The position numbers and the translations under genes are program-made. Below are positions 1 through 8,775 of a DNA stretch of 64,000 bases, piece after piece (the stretch's first letter is position 1; the number at the start of each line of letters is the position of its first letter). The stretch comes from Actinomycetes bacterium. GTDB lineage: Bacteria > Actinomycetota > Acidimicrobiia > Acidimicrobiales > Acidimicrobilacustridaceae. The stretch is from the NCBI GenBank assembly GCA_029782025.1, contig JAKOVR010000052.1:1-64000 (forward strand). The letters are read 5' to 3'. The notes beneath the pieces were generated by a model that was not told where the DNA came from, did not search any database, and was given only the letters and a program-made list of their open reading frames with translations.

Positions 1-66
1 CGCGAACACTTCGCACCCACGGGGGCTGGCGGGGTCGCTGGTCGGGTCTCTGGCAGGATCGGGGGC

Positions 67-1131
67 ATGGACGCCGGGGGGCTGCTCGAGGGGGTGCGGG
101 TGCTCGACGTGAGCGTGTGGCGCCCCGGTCCCTACGCCACCCAGCTGCTGGCCGAGCTCGGCGCCGACGTGATCAAGGTCGAGCCGCCGGGGGGCGACCC
201 GATGCGCATCTACCCCGCGCTGTTCGCCCGCCTCCACGCCGGGAAGCGCAGCCTCGTCCTCGACCTCAAGGACGACACCGACCGGGCCACCGCGCTCGAC
301 CTGGCGTCTGGGGCCGACGTGCTGGTCGAGGGGTTCCGGCCCGGTGTGGCCGACCGGCTCGGGGTGGGCTGGGAGGCGGTGCGGGCCGTGCGGCCTGGGA
401 TCGTCTACTGCTCGATCTCGGGCTTCGGGCAGGACGGCGCCCGCCGCGACGTGCCCGGGCACGACCTCGACTACCAGGCCTGGGCCGGTGTGCTCGCCCC
501 TGACGGTGGGCCGCCGGTGGTGCCGTCGGTGCCCGTGGCCGACCTCGCCGGCGGGATGGCGGCCGCCCTCGCCATCTGCGCGGCGTGCGTGCGGGCGGCC
601 CGCACCGGGGAGGGCGAACGCATCGATCTGGCCATGACCGATGTGCTCGCCACCTGGACCGGGGCCGACTCGCCGGTGGAGGGCGCAGCCACTGGGGCCG
701 ATCCCACCCTCGTCCCGGGCTACGGCACCTACGCCACCGCCGACGGCGGGTGGATCGCCCTCGGCGTGCTCAGCGAGCAGCCCTTCTGGGACGGGTTGTG
801 TTCCGTGGCCGGTCTCGACCGACTCGCCGGCATGGACTACACCGCTCGTCTGGCCGGCGGGGCGGCGGTGGACGCGGCGGTGGCCGATGCCATCAGGCGC
901 CACGACCGCGACGCCATCGTGGCCACCCTGCTCGCCGCCGGCGTCCCCGTCGCCCCGGTGCGCAGCCGTGCCGAGGTCGCCGCCGACCCGCACCTGCTCG
1001 CACGGGGCGCAGTGCGCCCGTCCGCCCCCCGCACCGGCACCTTCTTCCGGATGGCCACCCACCGCGTGGCGGGCCCGACCCCGGCGCCGGCGCCGGGGGA
1101 GCACCAAGGGGCGGTCTGGTCCCCTCGGTGA
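67..1131 (+). CDS. CaiB/BaiF family CoA-transferase or alpha-methylacyl-CoA racemase-like protein
   Basis: Family III CoA-transferase fold protein of 354 residues, at the short end for the family. The N-terminal block has the usual RVLDVS, GADVIKVEPPGGDP and LDLK elements. His132 in GHDLDY, Asp159 in VADLAGG and Glu237 in VLSEQPFW line up with the catalytic His, Asp and Glu of mycobacterial alpha-methylacyl-CoA racemase, so I favour racemase-type chemistry on 2-methylacyl-CoA esters over CoA transfer; formyl-CoA-transferase-like activity remains possible. The start ATG has no clear Shine-Dalgarno but has CAGGAT 8-13 bases upstream, consistent with a leaderless mRNA. The next gene follows 33 bases downstream on the same strand but looks functionally unrelated. 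Confidence 0.88.
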   Translation: MDAGGLLEGVRVLDVSVWRPGPYATQLLAELGADVIKVEPPGGDPMRIYPALFARLHAGKRSLVLDLKDDTDRATALDLASGADVLVEGFRPGVADRLGVGWEAVRAVRPGIVYCSISGFGQDGARRDVPGHDLDYQAWAGVLAPDGGPPVVPSVPVADLAGGMAAALAICAACVRAARTGEGERIDLAMTDVLATWTGADSPVEGAATGADPTLVPGYGTYATADGGWIALGVLSEQPFWDGLCSVAGLDRLAGMDYTARLAGGAAVDAAVADAIRRHDRDAIVATLLAAGVPVAPVRSRAEVAADPHLLARGAVRPSAPRTGTFFRMATHRVAGPTPAPAPGEHQGAVWSPR

Positions 1132-1164
1132 TCCGCACCGGGTCGCGGCGGCGAACAGGGGCCG

Positions 1165-1968
1165 ATGGTTGCGACGGGTACGGCGGACAGCGAGCGGTGG
1201 CGGGCCCTCCTCACCGAAGGGCACACGGGGGTGCGGCTCTCCCACCGGCTGTTCCGCAAGCTGCCGGGCGATCCCCGCTGCAAGCTGTGCCACAACCCGT
1301 TCGGCGGCCTGGCCGGCAAGGCGTTCGGGCTCATCGGGTGCGTCCCGTCGAAGGTCAACCCCAGCTTCTGCACCCGCTGCGTGGAGAAGCTGCCCCGGGG
1401 CGGGGCCAAGGTCGACGTGGCGGTGCTCTTCGCCGACATCCGCGGCTCCACCAGCCTCGGTGAGCACGCCGGACCGGAGGAGTACGCCGCCCTCCTCAAC
1501 CGCTTCTACGCCACGGCCACCCGGGTGCTGGTGGCCCACGACGCCATCATCGACAAGATCGTGGGCGACGAGGTGATGGCGCTGTTCGTGCCGGGGTTCG
1601 CCGGCCCGGGCTACCGGCGCGCCGCCGCCGAGGCCGCGGTCGATCTCGTGGGCCGGCTCCACACCGACATCGGGCTCCCCGTGGGGGCGGCGGTCAACGC
1701 CGGCCTGGCCTTCGTGGGCAGCGTCGGGTCCGAGTACGTGGTCGACATCACCGCGGTGGGCGACACGGTGAACACCGCGGCGCGGCTCCAGGGGCACGCC
1801 GCCGCCGGCGAGGTCGTGCTGGCCGAGGACGTCTACGCCGAGGTCGCCGGCTCCCTGCCCGCCCCGCCGGCCGAGGACCTGGCCATTCGTGGTCGCGAGG
1901 CGCCGGTACGGGCCCGCCGGCTGCCCGTGGCCGTGCCCACCCCCCGGCTGTCGATCGTCGCCGCCTGA
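1165..1968 (+). CDS. Class III adenylate/guanylate cyclase with Cys-rich N-terminal domain
   Basis: The C-terminal part (about residues 83-240) is a class III nucleotidyl cyclase catalytic domain. Metal-binding aspartates are Asp91 (FADIRGST) and Asp135 (VGDEVMALF). Lys131 and Asp194 occupy the purine-selecting positions and favour ATP over GTP; Asn203 and Arg207 (NTAARL) are the transition-state residues. The set looks complete, so a cAMP-forming enzyme is expected. Residues 39-72 contain CKLC, a single Cys59 and FCTRC, a likely metal-binding or redox module that could control the cyclase; it is not a HAMP or GAF domain. There is no membrane segment, so the protein should be cytoplasmic. The AGGGG just before the ATG is a plausible ribosome site. 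Confidence 0.88.
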   Translation: MVATGTADSERWRALLTEGHTGVRLSHRLFRKLPGDPRCKLCHNPFGGLAGKAFGLIGCVPSKVNPSFCTRCVEKLPRGGAKVDVAVLFADIRGSTSLGEHAGPEEYAALLNRFYATATRVLVAHDAIIDKIVGDEVMALFVPGFAGPGYRRAAAEAAVDLVGRLHTDIGLPVGAAVNAGLAFVGSVGSEYVVDITAVGDTVNTAARLQGHAAAGEVVLAEDVYAEVAGSLPAPPAEDLAIRGREAPVRARRLPVAVPTPRLSIVAA

Positions 1969-1987
1969 TCCGGAGTCGCCCCGCCCG

Positions 1988-2500
1988 TCAGGCCCGGGCC
2001 AGTTCCTGCTCGTAGCGGCGAGCCGTCTCGCCATCGAAGGCGACGAGCACGACGTCGTCGAGGTCGGCACCGGCCGGCGACGCCGCCAGCTCCCGCAGCG
2101 TGTCGACGGCGATGCGGGCGGCCCGGTCGGCCGGGAAGCCGAAGATGCCGGTGGAGATGGCGGGGATGCCAACGGAGCGGGCGCCGATGTGCCCCGCCTC
2201 AGCGACGACGGCCCGGTAGCACGACGCCAGCGCCGCCTCCTCGCCGCGGTCGCCGCCGCGCCACACCGGCCCGACGGTGTGGATGACCCACCGGGCCGGC
2301 AGGGCGAACCCCGGGGTGGTCACGGCCTCGCCGGTGGGGCAGTGGCCGAGCGCGGCGCAGGCGGGGACCAGCTCGGGGCCGGCGGCGGCGAAGATGGCCC
2401 CGCACACACCCCCGCCCGGCCGCAGCCCCTCGTTGGCGGCGTTGACGATGGCGTCGACGGCCAGCGTGGTGATGTCGCCCTGCCAGGTACGGATCTCCAT
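1988..2500 (-). CDS. Macro domain protein (O-acetyl-ADP-ribose deacetylase-like)
   Basis: Stand-alone macro domain of 170 residues. It carries the ADP-ribose-binding signatures [17 protein letters not shown] near the N-terminus and [13 protein letters not shown] in the second half, the pattern of YmdB/MacroD-type enzymes that hydrolyse O-acetyl-ADP-ribose or remove ADP-ribose from proteins. I chose the ATG of MEIRTWQGD, because its A is shared with the TGA of the upstream GNAT remnant (TGATG), implying translational coupling; the 24 extra residues of the longer reading lie inside that gene. It is the last gene of a three-gene minus-strand unit with the heparinase-like lyase. Specific substrate unknown. 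Confidence 0.88.
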   Translation of the reverse strand: MEIRTWQGDITTLAVDAIVNAANEGLRPGGGVCGAIFAAAGPELVPACAALGHCPTGEAVTTPGFALPARWVIHTVGPVWRGGDRGEEAALASCYRAVVAEAGHIGARSVGIPAISTGIFGFPADRAARIAVDTLRELAASPAGADLDDVVLVAFDGETARRYEQELARA

Positions 2501-2718
2501 CACAGGGCGAGCTCCATCCTGATGCCGGGGCCGAAGCGGGTGGAGACCTCGCCCGTCTCGACGAAACCGCACCGCCGGTAGAAGGCGAGCGCGTCGGGGT
2601 GAGCGAGGAGGTGGGGACGATCGCTGTCCCAGATCAGCGAGGCCCGGCGCTGGAGCTCCTCGAGGTCGGGGCGTTCCTCCGGCCGGCCGTCGCGGATGAT
2701 GGGGGAGCGGATTCCCAT
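2500..2718 (-). CDS. Internally deleted GNAT acetyltransferase remnant
   Basis: A 72-residue reading frame that looks like the two ends of a GNAT acetyltransferase joined together. Residues 1-43 resemble the first strand-helix unit ([20 protein letters not shown]), and residues 44-72 are a typical GNAT C-terminus ([16 protein letters not shown]). The middle, including the acetyl-CoA pyrophosphate loop (Q/RxxGxG/A), is missing, so enzymatic activity is unlikely. The join falls at HPDA, a motif that in full-length relatives can occur near both ends, which suggests deletion between short repeats (inference). Start and stop still overlap the neighbours as TGATG, so the frame is kept in the operon and may serve only as a translational bridge. 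Annotate as degenerate rather than functional. Confidence 0.7.
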   Translation of the reverse strand: MGIRSPIIRDGRPEERPDLEELQRRASLIWDSDRPHLLAHPDALAFYRRCGFVETGEVSTRFGPGIRMELAL

Positions 2719-4799
2719 CAGCCCGTGAACCCCGGCGTGGCGACCGGGACGGTGGGCACGGTGGAGGGGGTGGCGGTGGGGTCGGCGGCGGTGATGCCCT
2801 TGCACGGGTTGGCGGAGAGGGGCGAGGACGCCGCAGTGCGCTCGACCGACGCCGTCGCCCCGTTGCTGTGCCAGAGGGCGGGCGGGTTCGGTGGCGTGGG
2901 TGGCTCCCCGGTGCCCCCGTCGAAGGCGACCGAGATGGTGGTGGCCCCGGCCGCGGTGAGGTGGATGGCCAGCTTGCGGATGCCGGTGTTGGGATCGTTG
3001 CCGGCGGGGTGGGGCGAGCTGGGGAGGGGGACGGCGGCCTCGATCGAGAAGGTGGCGTCGGACGGGGCGAGGAGGCTGGCCCGCAGGGTGTGCCCGTTCA
3101 GCGTGAAGGTCGCCGTCCGCCGGTCGGGGCTGAGCTGGAGCTGGGCCCGGGTGTGGAGGAACCACCACACGTCGTGGGTGGCCGGCGCATCGGTGAAGTC
3201 GAGCTGGTCCACCAGCAGCACGGTCGGCCCGCCGGGCGCGGTGCGGTTGCTGAGGGCCACGCCCCGTTGCACCGGGGTGCCGCGGTAGGCGTTGGTGAGG
3301 TCGATGACCGAGAACGACTCGTCGGGGCCGGAGGCCCATCGGGTGATCGTGGCCACGGCGCGCGGGTCCTGGTCTTCGCAGGCGTCGGGGTCGATGACGA
3401 GCGTGTTGTGGCCCTCGGCCCGGGATCGGTAGTAGTCCCACCGGGGGCCGCCCGGCCATGACTGGAAGTACCCGGCCACGCCGTAGTCCTCGCGGCCGAG
3501 GTCCATGGCGAAGCGTTGGCCGTCGCGGTCGAGCACGAAGGACCCGAGGTCGAGCTGGTTGTGGTTGAACCCGGCGTCGCCGCCCTTGGCCCCGACCCAC
3601 GTGGCCGTGGCGTCGTCCCATGCCGTGCGGCTGGTGGCGACGTCGATGCCGGCGAAGAGGCGGTCGAGCGGGAGCGGCTCGGACGGTCCGGTCGGCGGCG
3701 AGTACCAGACCACGTCGAGAGCGTGGGGCTCGGCGTGGGCCACCTGGTAGGCGCGGTAGGCGTCGTGGCCGTAGCGGTCGGCCAGCCAGAACATGGCCGG
3801 GACGCTCGGCGCGTTGCGGGGCTGGCCGTCGTCGGCCCACTCCCACCGCTCGCCGCTGGGGGCCGTCATGTGGATAGGGACGTCGCCGGTCCGGTCGAGG
3901 CCGGCCATGGCCGACAGGCCGAAGTCGTGCCCGAGCGCGCTCTGGAGGCTGGCCAGGGCGGCGACGGTGTACTCGGTGGCGTACTCCCAGTAGCCCACAC
4001 CCTCGGGCCACCCACCGTCGGGGCCGTAGTGGCGATAGGCCGACGGCAGCCGGACCAGCGCCTCGTGGGCCACGAAGGCGGCGAGGGACGGGTCGATGTC
4101 GGCCACGGCCAGGGCACCGATCGCCTCCCCTCCGTTGACCACGTTGTTCCAGTTGTGGTCGACGACCGTCCAGTAGCTGACGGCCAGCGGCATGTTCCCC
4201 GTGTAGCTGTCGCGGGCGGGGCCGAGCCCCATGGTGATGATCGCCTGCTCCACCTGGCTGCGCTGGGCCGGCGTGAGGCCGTCGTAGAGCCAGTCGTAGC
4301 CGATGGCCACGGCGTGGGTCATCTCGGCCGTGTCGAGGAAGTGCAGCGGGTTCCAGTCCGGGAAGCGGGTGACGGCGTCGAGCTCGGCCCATGCCCGGTC
4401 GCGGATAGCGGGGTCGCCGTCGACCAGCCACACCAGACCGAGGTCGTAGAGCCGGCGGACGGCGGCGCGGCTGGTCTCCAGCAGTCGGATCTCGTCGGGC
4501 TTGGTGTAGGTGAGCACCGGGGTGCCGAGCAGGGCGGTGGCCCGGGCCTTCACCTGCCCGTACCACGCGCCCGTGGTGGGCTCGGCGGCGATCCGGGCCT
4601 TGAGCGGGCCGATCGTGTCGGCGGTGAGGATCAGCCGGGGGTGCCCGGGGCGCAGGCCGGCCAGCACCGTGGCTTCCGGCGGCACGGCCACGTCGGCCCC
4701 CGACGGCGCGGCGACGAGGACGGCCGCGACGAGGGCGACCAGCACGGCGACGGGAACCAGGCCCGACACCCGGGACGAGGGACGCGGTCGGTTGGCCAT
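2718..4799 (-). CDS. Secreted heparinase II/III-like polysaccharide lyase
   Basis: A 693-residue exported protein. A signal peptide covers about residues 1-36 (Arg-rich start, then [23 protein letters not shown]). An alpha/alpha-toroid part follows, with [10 protein letters not shown] and [17 protein letters not shown], the block typical of heparinase II/III and alginate-lyase-like enzymes. The C-terminal beta part opens with [24 protein letters not shown], the equivalent of the HxHxDxxSF region, and [15 protein letters not shown]. The expected substrate is an acidic polysaccharide, but the exact sugar cannot be read from the sequence. The start is leaderless: TACGGT lies at -12 to -7 of the ATG. 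It is the first gene of a unit with the GNAT remnant and macro domain and is divergent from NfeD. Confidence 0.85.
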   Translation of the reverse strand: MANRPRPSSRVSGLVPVAVLVALVAAVLVAAPSGADVAVPPEATVLAGLRPGHPRLILTADTIGPLKARIAAEPTTGAWYGQVKARATALLGTPVLTYTKPDEIRLLETSRAAVRRLYDLGLVWLVDGDPAIRDRAWAELDAVTRFPDWNPLHFLDTAEMTHAVAIGYDWLYDGLTPAQRSQVEQAIITMGLGPARDSYTGNMPLAVSYWTVVDHNWNNVVNGGEAIGALAVADIDPSLAAFVAHEALVRLPSAYRHYGPDGGWPEGVGYWEYATEYTVAALASLQSALGHDFGLSAMAGLDRTGDVPIHMTAPSGERWEWADDGQPRNAPSVPAMFWLADRYGHDAYRAYQVAHAEPHALDVVWYSPPTGPSEPLPLDRLFAGIDVATSRTAWDDATATWVGAKGGDAGFNHNQLDLGSFVLDRDGQRFAMDLGREDYGVAGYFQSWPGGPRWDYYRSRAEGHNTLVIDPDACEDQDPRAVATITRWASGPDESFSVIDLTNAYRGTPVQRGVALSNRTAPGGPTVLLVDQLDFTDAPATHDVWWFLHTRAQLQLSPDRRTATFTLNGHTLRASLLAPSDATFSIEAAVPLPSSPHPAGNDPNTGIRKLAIHLTAAGATTISVAFDGGTGEPPTPPNPPALWHSNGATASVERTAASSPLSANPCKGITAADPTATPSTVPTVPVATPGFTG

Positions 4800-4805
4800 G
4801 TCGCG

Positions 4806-4811
4806 ACCGTA
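4806..4811 (-). promoter_or_regulatory. TANNNT -10 box of the heparinase-like gene (leaderless)
   Basis: TACGGT on the minus strand occupies exactly -12 to -7 relative to the ATG at 4799. No Shine-Dalgarno sequence is present, so transcription probably begins at the A of the start codon. Confidence 0.6.
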
Positions 4812-4915
4812 CCCGGCGTCAAGAAGCCGCGAAGCCCGGCGCTGGCTGTGGCGATGGGCGTGCCGTGGGCAGCAACGGAGCGTACGCTCACGGCAGCGAA
4901 AGGGGAACGGGAACC

Positions 4916-5389
4916 ATGGTGTTGTTCTGGTTCGTGATCGGCGTGGGACTGCTGCTCGTCGAGCTCACGCACTTCGCGTTCTTCGCCCTCTTCGCCGCCA
5001 TCGGCTGCTTCGCTGCCGCCGTGGTGGCGTGGGTGGCCCCCGACGCCGTCATCGTCCAAGGCGTCGTGGCCGTCGGCGTCTCGGCCCTCGGCGTCGCCCT
5101 GGTGCGTCCGCTCATGACCAAGGCGTTCCACCACGGCACCGGCCACGGAGAGAAGCTCGGCAAGGGCGTCTTCGGTTCGCTCGTCGGCGAGGTGGTCATC
5201 ACGCTCGACGAGGTCGGCGGGGTGGGGCACGTCGGGCACGTCCGGTTGGCGGGGGAGCGGTGGCTGGCCACCAGCGCCCACGGCGAGATCATCGGCGAGC
5301 ACACCAAGGTGCGGGTTGTCGAAGTCGACGGCACGACGCTGGTCGTCGAAGAGGTCGACTCGGATCAGCCCCGCGATCCCGAGCAGTAG
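4916..5389 (+). CDS. Short NfeD-family membrane protein
   Basis: A 157-residue NfeD protein of the short type, without the N-terminal ClpP-like protease domain. Two to three hydrophobic segments fill residues 1-70 (LFWFVIGVGLLLVEL, FFALFAAIGCFAAAVVAWV, VQGVVAVGVSALGVALV). An OB-fold-like beta domain follows (GEVVITLDEVGGVGHVGHVRLAGERW to TTLVVEEV). NfeD proteins pair with stomatin/SPFH proteins in membrane microdomains, and an SPFH gene follows 27 bases downstream. I preferred the ATG at 4916 over a GTG 51 bases upstream because AGGGGAACGGGAA gives it a ribosome site and the hydrophobic stretch starts immediately after it. Confidence 0.85.
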   Translation: MVLFWFVIGVGLLLVELTHFAFFALFAAIGCFAAAVVAWVAPDAVIVQGVVAVGVSALGVALVRPLMTKAFHHGTGHGEKLGKGVFGSLVGEVVITLDEVGGVGHVGHVRLAGERWLATSAHGEIIGEHTKVRVVEVDGTTLVVEEVDSDQPRDPEQ

Positions 5390-5416
5390 CGACATCAATC
5401 CAAAGGAGTGTGGGGA

Positions 5417-6367
5417 ATGAGCACGACGCAGGTGGTGGCGATCTCGGTCGTCATCCTGATCTTCATCGTCGGTCTCACGGCGTTGTGGAACGCCGTCAAC
5501 ATCGTCCAGCAGGGCGAGGTCGGTGTGGTCAAGCGGCTGGGTGAGTACAAGCGCACCCACGCCCCGGGCCTCGTCGTCATCATGCCCTTCTTCGAGAAGC
5601 TGATCCGGGTCGACATGCGGGAGGTGCCCCGCCCCGGTGACCGTCAGGACGTGATCACCAAGGACAACGTGTCGGTGACCGTCAACGCCACCATCTTCAC
5701 CCAGGTCGTCGACGCCAAGCAGGCGCTGTTCAGCGTGGCCAGCTTCGACGTCGCCATCGACGCCCTGGCCCGCACGGCGCTCCGCTCGGTCATCGGCACC
5801 ATGACCCTCGACCAGGCCCTCAGCGAGCGGGAGCGCATCAACTTCGACGTGCAGCAGCAGATGGAGGCCGTCACCGACAAGTGGGGCATCCGCATCAGCC
5901 GCATCGAGATCGTCGAGATCGCCCCGCCGCCCCAGATCCTCCAGGCCCTGGCCCTCCAGAAGCAGGCCGACCAGCAGAAGCGGGCCCGCATCCTCGAGTC
6001 CGAGGGCCTGCAGCAGTCGGCCATCAACGTGGCCGACGGCAACGCCCAGGCCGCGGTGCGGGCAGCCGACGGCGAGAAGCACGCCGCCATCCTCCGGGCC
6101 GAGGGCGCCCGGCAGGCCGCCATCCTCGAGGCCGAAGGTCGGTCCCAGGCCATCACCACCGTCTACTCGGCCATCCGGGCCGCCAACCCCGACACCACGC
6201 TCGTCGCCATCCTCCAGCTCGACACCCTGGCCAAGTTCGCCGAGAGCAACAACGCCAAGATCGTGGTGCCCTACGAGAGCGCCGGGTTGATGGGGGCAGC
6301 GCAGGCGCTCAAGGGTGTGCTGAGCGATGGCCCCGTGGGGGTCGTCCCGCCCCCGCCGCCGGCCTGA
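5417..6367 (+). CDS. SPFH/Band 7 (paraslipin-type) membrane protein
   Basis: A 316-residue stomatin/prohibitin-homology protein. One N-terminal membrane anchor (about residues 7-27) is followed by the SPFH domain with VQQGEVGVVKRLGEYKRTHAPGLVVIMPF, DMREVPRPGDRQDVITKDNVSVTVNA and the ERINFDVQQQMEAVTDKWGIRI block. A long Ala/Glu/Gln-rich coiled coil (QALALQKQADQQKRARILESEG and on) leads to a proline-rich tail. Such proteins form large oligomeric cages at membranes and recruit proteases or organise lipid domains. The ATG is preceded by AAAGGAGTGTGGGGA, a strong ribosome site, which excludes the GTG nine bases upstream. It forms an operon with nfeD. Confidence 0.92.
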   Translation: MSTTQVVAISVVILIFIVGLTALWNAVNIVQQGEVGVVKRLGEYKRTHAPGLVVIMPFFEKLIRVDMREVPRPGDRQDVITKDNVSVTVNATIFTQVVDAKQALFSVASFDVAIDALARTALRSVIGTMTLDQALSERERINFDVQQQMEAVTDKWGIRISRIEIVEIAPPPQILQALALQKQADQQKRARILESEGLQQSAINVADGNAQAAVRAADGEKHAAILRAEGARQAAILEAEGRSQAITTVYSAIRAANPDTTLVAILQLDTLAKFAESNNAKIVVPYESAGLMGAAQALKGVLSDGPVGVVPPPPPA

Positions 6368-6384
6368 GCACTAGCTTGCCCGCC

Positions 6385-7956
6385 GTGCCCACCGCTGCGC
6401 CCCCGACCCGCTTCGTCGACGTCGGGGGCGTGTCGTTGCGCATCCTCGACGTCGGCCCGACCGGCGACCCCGAGGACGGCCGGGCCCGCACCATCGTCGT
6501 CCTGCCGGGTCACACCGCCCGGATCGAGGGCTTCCTGCCGCTGGTGGCCGCGCTGTCCACCCACCACCGGGTGGTCGTCGCCGACTTCCCCGGGAGCGGG
6601 GAGTCCGACAAGCCCGTCCGGCCCTACACGCTGCGGTACTACGAGGACACGGCCATGGCGCTGCTCGACGCCCTCGGTATCGAAAGCGCCGTGCTGGCCG
6701 GCGGGAGCCTCGGCGGCAACCTCGTGCTGCGGCTCGGCCACCGCTTCCCCGCGCGGTTCCCGCTCCTCGTCGCCTGGGGCCCGGCCGGCGCGTGGTCCCC
6801 GTCGCCGCTGCTGGCCGCGGCCGTGCGGCGCCTGCCCCGCCGGGCCCTGTTCTGGCCCATCGTGTGGGGCCAGTCCCGGTTCTGGTACGGGCGCGACTTC
6901 CCCGGTCGGGCCGAGGCGTTGCGCGAGACGTTCGCCTACTACCGGCGGGTGATGGGGCCGGGCTTCCTGGCCATGTACTTCGGCATGGCGGCCGACCAGC
7001 TGGCCCACAGCCACTTCGCCTACGCCCACCGGATCGCCCAGCCCACGCTGCTCGTCGTCGGCGAGCACGACGACGGGGCCGGAATGCGTCGGGGCGTCGC
7101 CCGCCTCCGCACGCTGCTTCCCCACAACGAGCTCGAGGTCTTTCCCGGCACCCGTCATTCGGTCGAGACGGAACAGCCCGAGGCACTGGCCCGATCGATC
7201 CTCGACTTCGTGGCCCGGGAGGGCGAGCCCCGCCGGGCCCCGCCGCTGGTCGCGGTGCTGGCGGCGATGCACCAGGAACTGGCCCCCCTGGTGGAGGAGC
7301 TGCGCCTCCACCAGGTGCGCCTCCCGGGCACCGAGGCCGAGGCCTACCGGGGATCGCTCGGCACGGTCGACGTGGTCGCCGCCGTCACCTGCATGGGGCC
7401 GGAGGCGGCCCGCCAGGTCACCCGCGCCGTCCTGGCTCACCACCCCGTCGATCACGTGATCGTGACCGGCATCGCCGGTGCCGTCGACCCGCTGCTGCGG
7501 ATCGGGACCCTCCTCGTGCCCGAGCGGGTGGTGGTCGACGGCACGGGGGTGGAGGTGCGCCCGGTGCCCATCGACGGGAGCACCCCCGGCGGCACGATCG
7601 TGACGGTGCCGGCGCTGGCCCACCAGGCCGACATCGTGGCCCGCCTGCGGGCGGCCGGCGTGGCCGCCGTCGACATGGAGACGGGCGCCATCGGCGAGGT
7701 GTGCGAGGCGGCCGGCGTCCCGTGGTCGGCGTTCCGGGCCATCAGCGACCGGGTCGACGACGCCGACGTCGACGACGAGGTCTTCGACCTGGCCGGCCCC
7801 GACGGCCGACCCCGCCCCGGCGCGGCCGTCGCCTACCTCGCCCGCCACCCCGATCGCGTCCCGTACCTGGCCCGCCTGGCCAAGGGGTCGGCCCTGGCCA
7901 TCGGGGTCGCCACCCGGGCCACGCTTCGGGCCCTGCACACCCATCCGTTCGCCTAG
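6385..7956 (+). CDS. Alpha/beta hydrolase fused to MTA/SAH-nucleosidase-like phosphorylase domain
   Basis: A 523-residue two-domain protein. About residues 1-285 form an alpha/beta hydrolase: strand-turn VVLPGHTARIEGF, nucleophile elbow GGSLGGN, acid region VVGEHDDG and catalytic His in GTRHSVETEQP. From about residue 290 a nucleoside phosphorylase/nucleosidase domain follows (VAVLAAMHQELAPLVEEL, VIVTGIAGAVDP, AVDMETGAIGEVCEAAGVPWSAFRAISDRVDD), the last block matching MTA/SAH nucleosidases. I see no stop or frameshift between the halves. The likely start is GTG 6385; TTG 6376 is the alternative, and there is no clear ribosome site. The substrate is unknown. This pairing of domains is unusual. 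The SDR gene follows 9 bases downstream with its own leaderless promoter. Confidence 0.82.
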   Translation: MPTAAPPTRFVDVGGVSLRILDVGPTGDPEDGRARTIVVLPGHTARIEGFLPLVAALSTHHRVVVADFPGSGESDKPVRPYTLRYYEDTAMALLDALGIESAVLAGGSLGGNLVLRLGHRFPARFPLLVAWGPAGAWSPSPLLAAAVRRLPRRALFWPIVWGQSRFWYGRDFPGRAEALRETFAYYRRVMGPGFLAMYFGMAADQLAHSHFAYAHRIAQPTLLVVGEHDDGAGMRRGVARLRTLLPHNELEVFPGTRHSVETEQPEALARSILDFVAREGEPRRAPPLVAVLAAMHQELAPLVEELRLHQVRLPGTEAEAYRGSLGTVDVVAAVTCMGPEAARQVTRAVLAHHPVDHVIVTGIAGAVDPLLRIGTLLVPERVVVDGTGVEVRPVPIDGSTPGGTIVTVPALAHQADIVARLRAAGVAAVDMETGAIGEVCEAAGVPWSAFRAISDRVDDADVDDEVFDLAGPDGRPRPGAAVAYLARHPDRVPYLARLAKGSALAIGVATRATLRALHTHPFA

Positions 7957-7959
7957 GCT
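7954..7959 (+). promoter_or_regulatory. TANNNT -10 box of the SDR/DUF35/thiolase operon
   Basis: TAGGCT at exactly -12 to -7 of the ATG at 7966, with no ribosome site, indicates a leaderless transcript. The box overlaps the TAG stop of the preceding fusion gene. Confidence 0.6.
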
Positions 7960-7965
7960 CCGGCC

Positions 7966-8775
7966 ATGGCACTGGAGCTCGAGGGGGCGCGGGCCCTCGT
8001 CACGGGGGCGTCGTCAGGGATCGGGGCGGCGATCGCCGTCGGCCTGGCCGAGCGGGGGGTCACGGTCGGCATGTGCGCCCGCCGCGAGGACCGCCTGGCC
8101 GAGGTGCTCGAACGCTGCCGGGCCAGTGCCCCCGAGTCGCGGATGTGGGCGGTCGACCTGGCCGACCTCGACGCCCTGACCGACTTCGCCCACCAGGCCG
8201 ACGACGAGCTCGGCGGGATCACCCTGCTCGTCAACAACGCCGGCATCCCCAAGCGGCGCATGGCCGTCGACCTGCGCCTCGACGAGGTCGACCACGTGAT
8301 GGCGGTCAACTACCTCTCGCCCGTGCGGCTGACCCTGGCGCTCCTGCCCCGGATGCTGGCCCGGCCGGCCGGCGCCATCGTCACCATCGGCTCGGTGGCG
8401 GCGCGGATGTCCCCGGCCGGGGAGACGGCGTACTCGGCATCCAAGGCAGCGATCACCGCCTTCGCCGAGGGGCTGGCCATCGAGTGCTGGGGCGGGCCCG
8501 TCTCGGTGCACGTGCTGCACCCCGGCCTGGTCGAGACCGAGCTGTTCGCCATCCCCGACAACGATCCGAGCTACTCCGACGACATCGAGTTCCTCCCTCC
8601 GACCGCCGTGGTCGACGCCCTCGTCGAGCAGCTCGCCACCGGCACCTTCGAGACCTACGTCCCGTCGTGGTTCGCCGACATCGCGTCGGGCAAGGCCGCC
8701 AACCTCGACGGCTACCTCGCCGGGGCGGCCGAGTACTTCCGCGCCAAGTCCGCCGCCCCCGAGGAGGGAGCATGA
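7966..8775 (+). CDS. SDR family NAD(P)-dependent oxidoreductase
   Basis: Classical short-chain dehydrogenase/reductase of 269 residues. The dinucleotide-binding TGASSGIG is at residues 13-20, LVNNAG marks the end of strand 4, and the catalytic Tyr156 and Lys160 are in YSASK with an upstream Ser (TIGSVAA). A C-terminal tail (ADIASGKAANLDGYLAGAAEYFRAK) extends beyond the fold. It oxidises or reduces a hydroxyl/keto group on an unidentified substrate. Its stop overlaps the DUF35 start (ATGA), and a thiolase follows, so a role in acyl-CoA or steroid-type beta-oxidation is a reasonable inference. The start is leaderless. Confidence 0.92.
   Translation: MALELEGARALVTGASSGIGAAIAVGLAERGVTVGMCARREDRLAEVLERCRASAPESRMWAVDLADLDALTDFAHQADDELGGITLLVNNAGIPKRRMAVDLRLDEVDHVMAVNYLSPVRLTLALLPRMLARPAGAIVTIGSVAARMSPAGETAYSASKAAITAFAEGLAIECWGGPVSVHVLHPGLVETELFAIPDNDPSYSDDIEFLPPTAVVDALVEQLATGTFETYVPSWFADIASGKAANLDGYLAGAAEYFRAKSAAPEEGA

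Noticed and set aside
1-66. Possible gene or RNA at the left edge
   Set aside because: Too short; only a -10-like box for the first gene can be seen.
5881-6384. Upstream extension of the hydrolase-nucleosidase frame
   Set aside because: Overlaps the SPFH gene in another frame and gives low-complexity Arg/Pro/Gly translation; the hydrolase fold starts after 6385.
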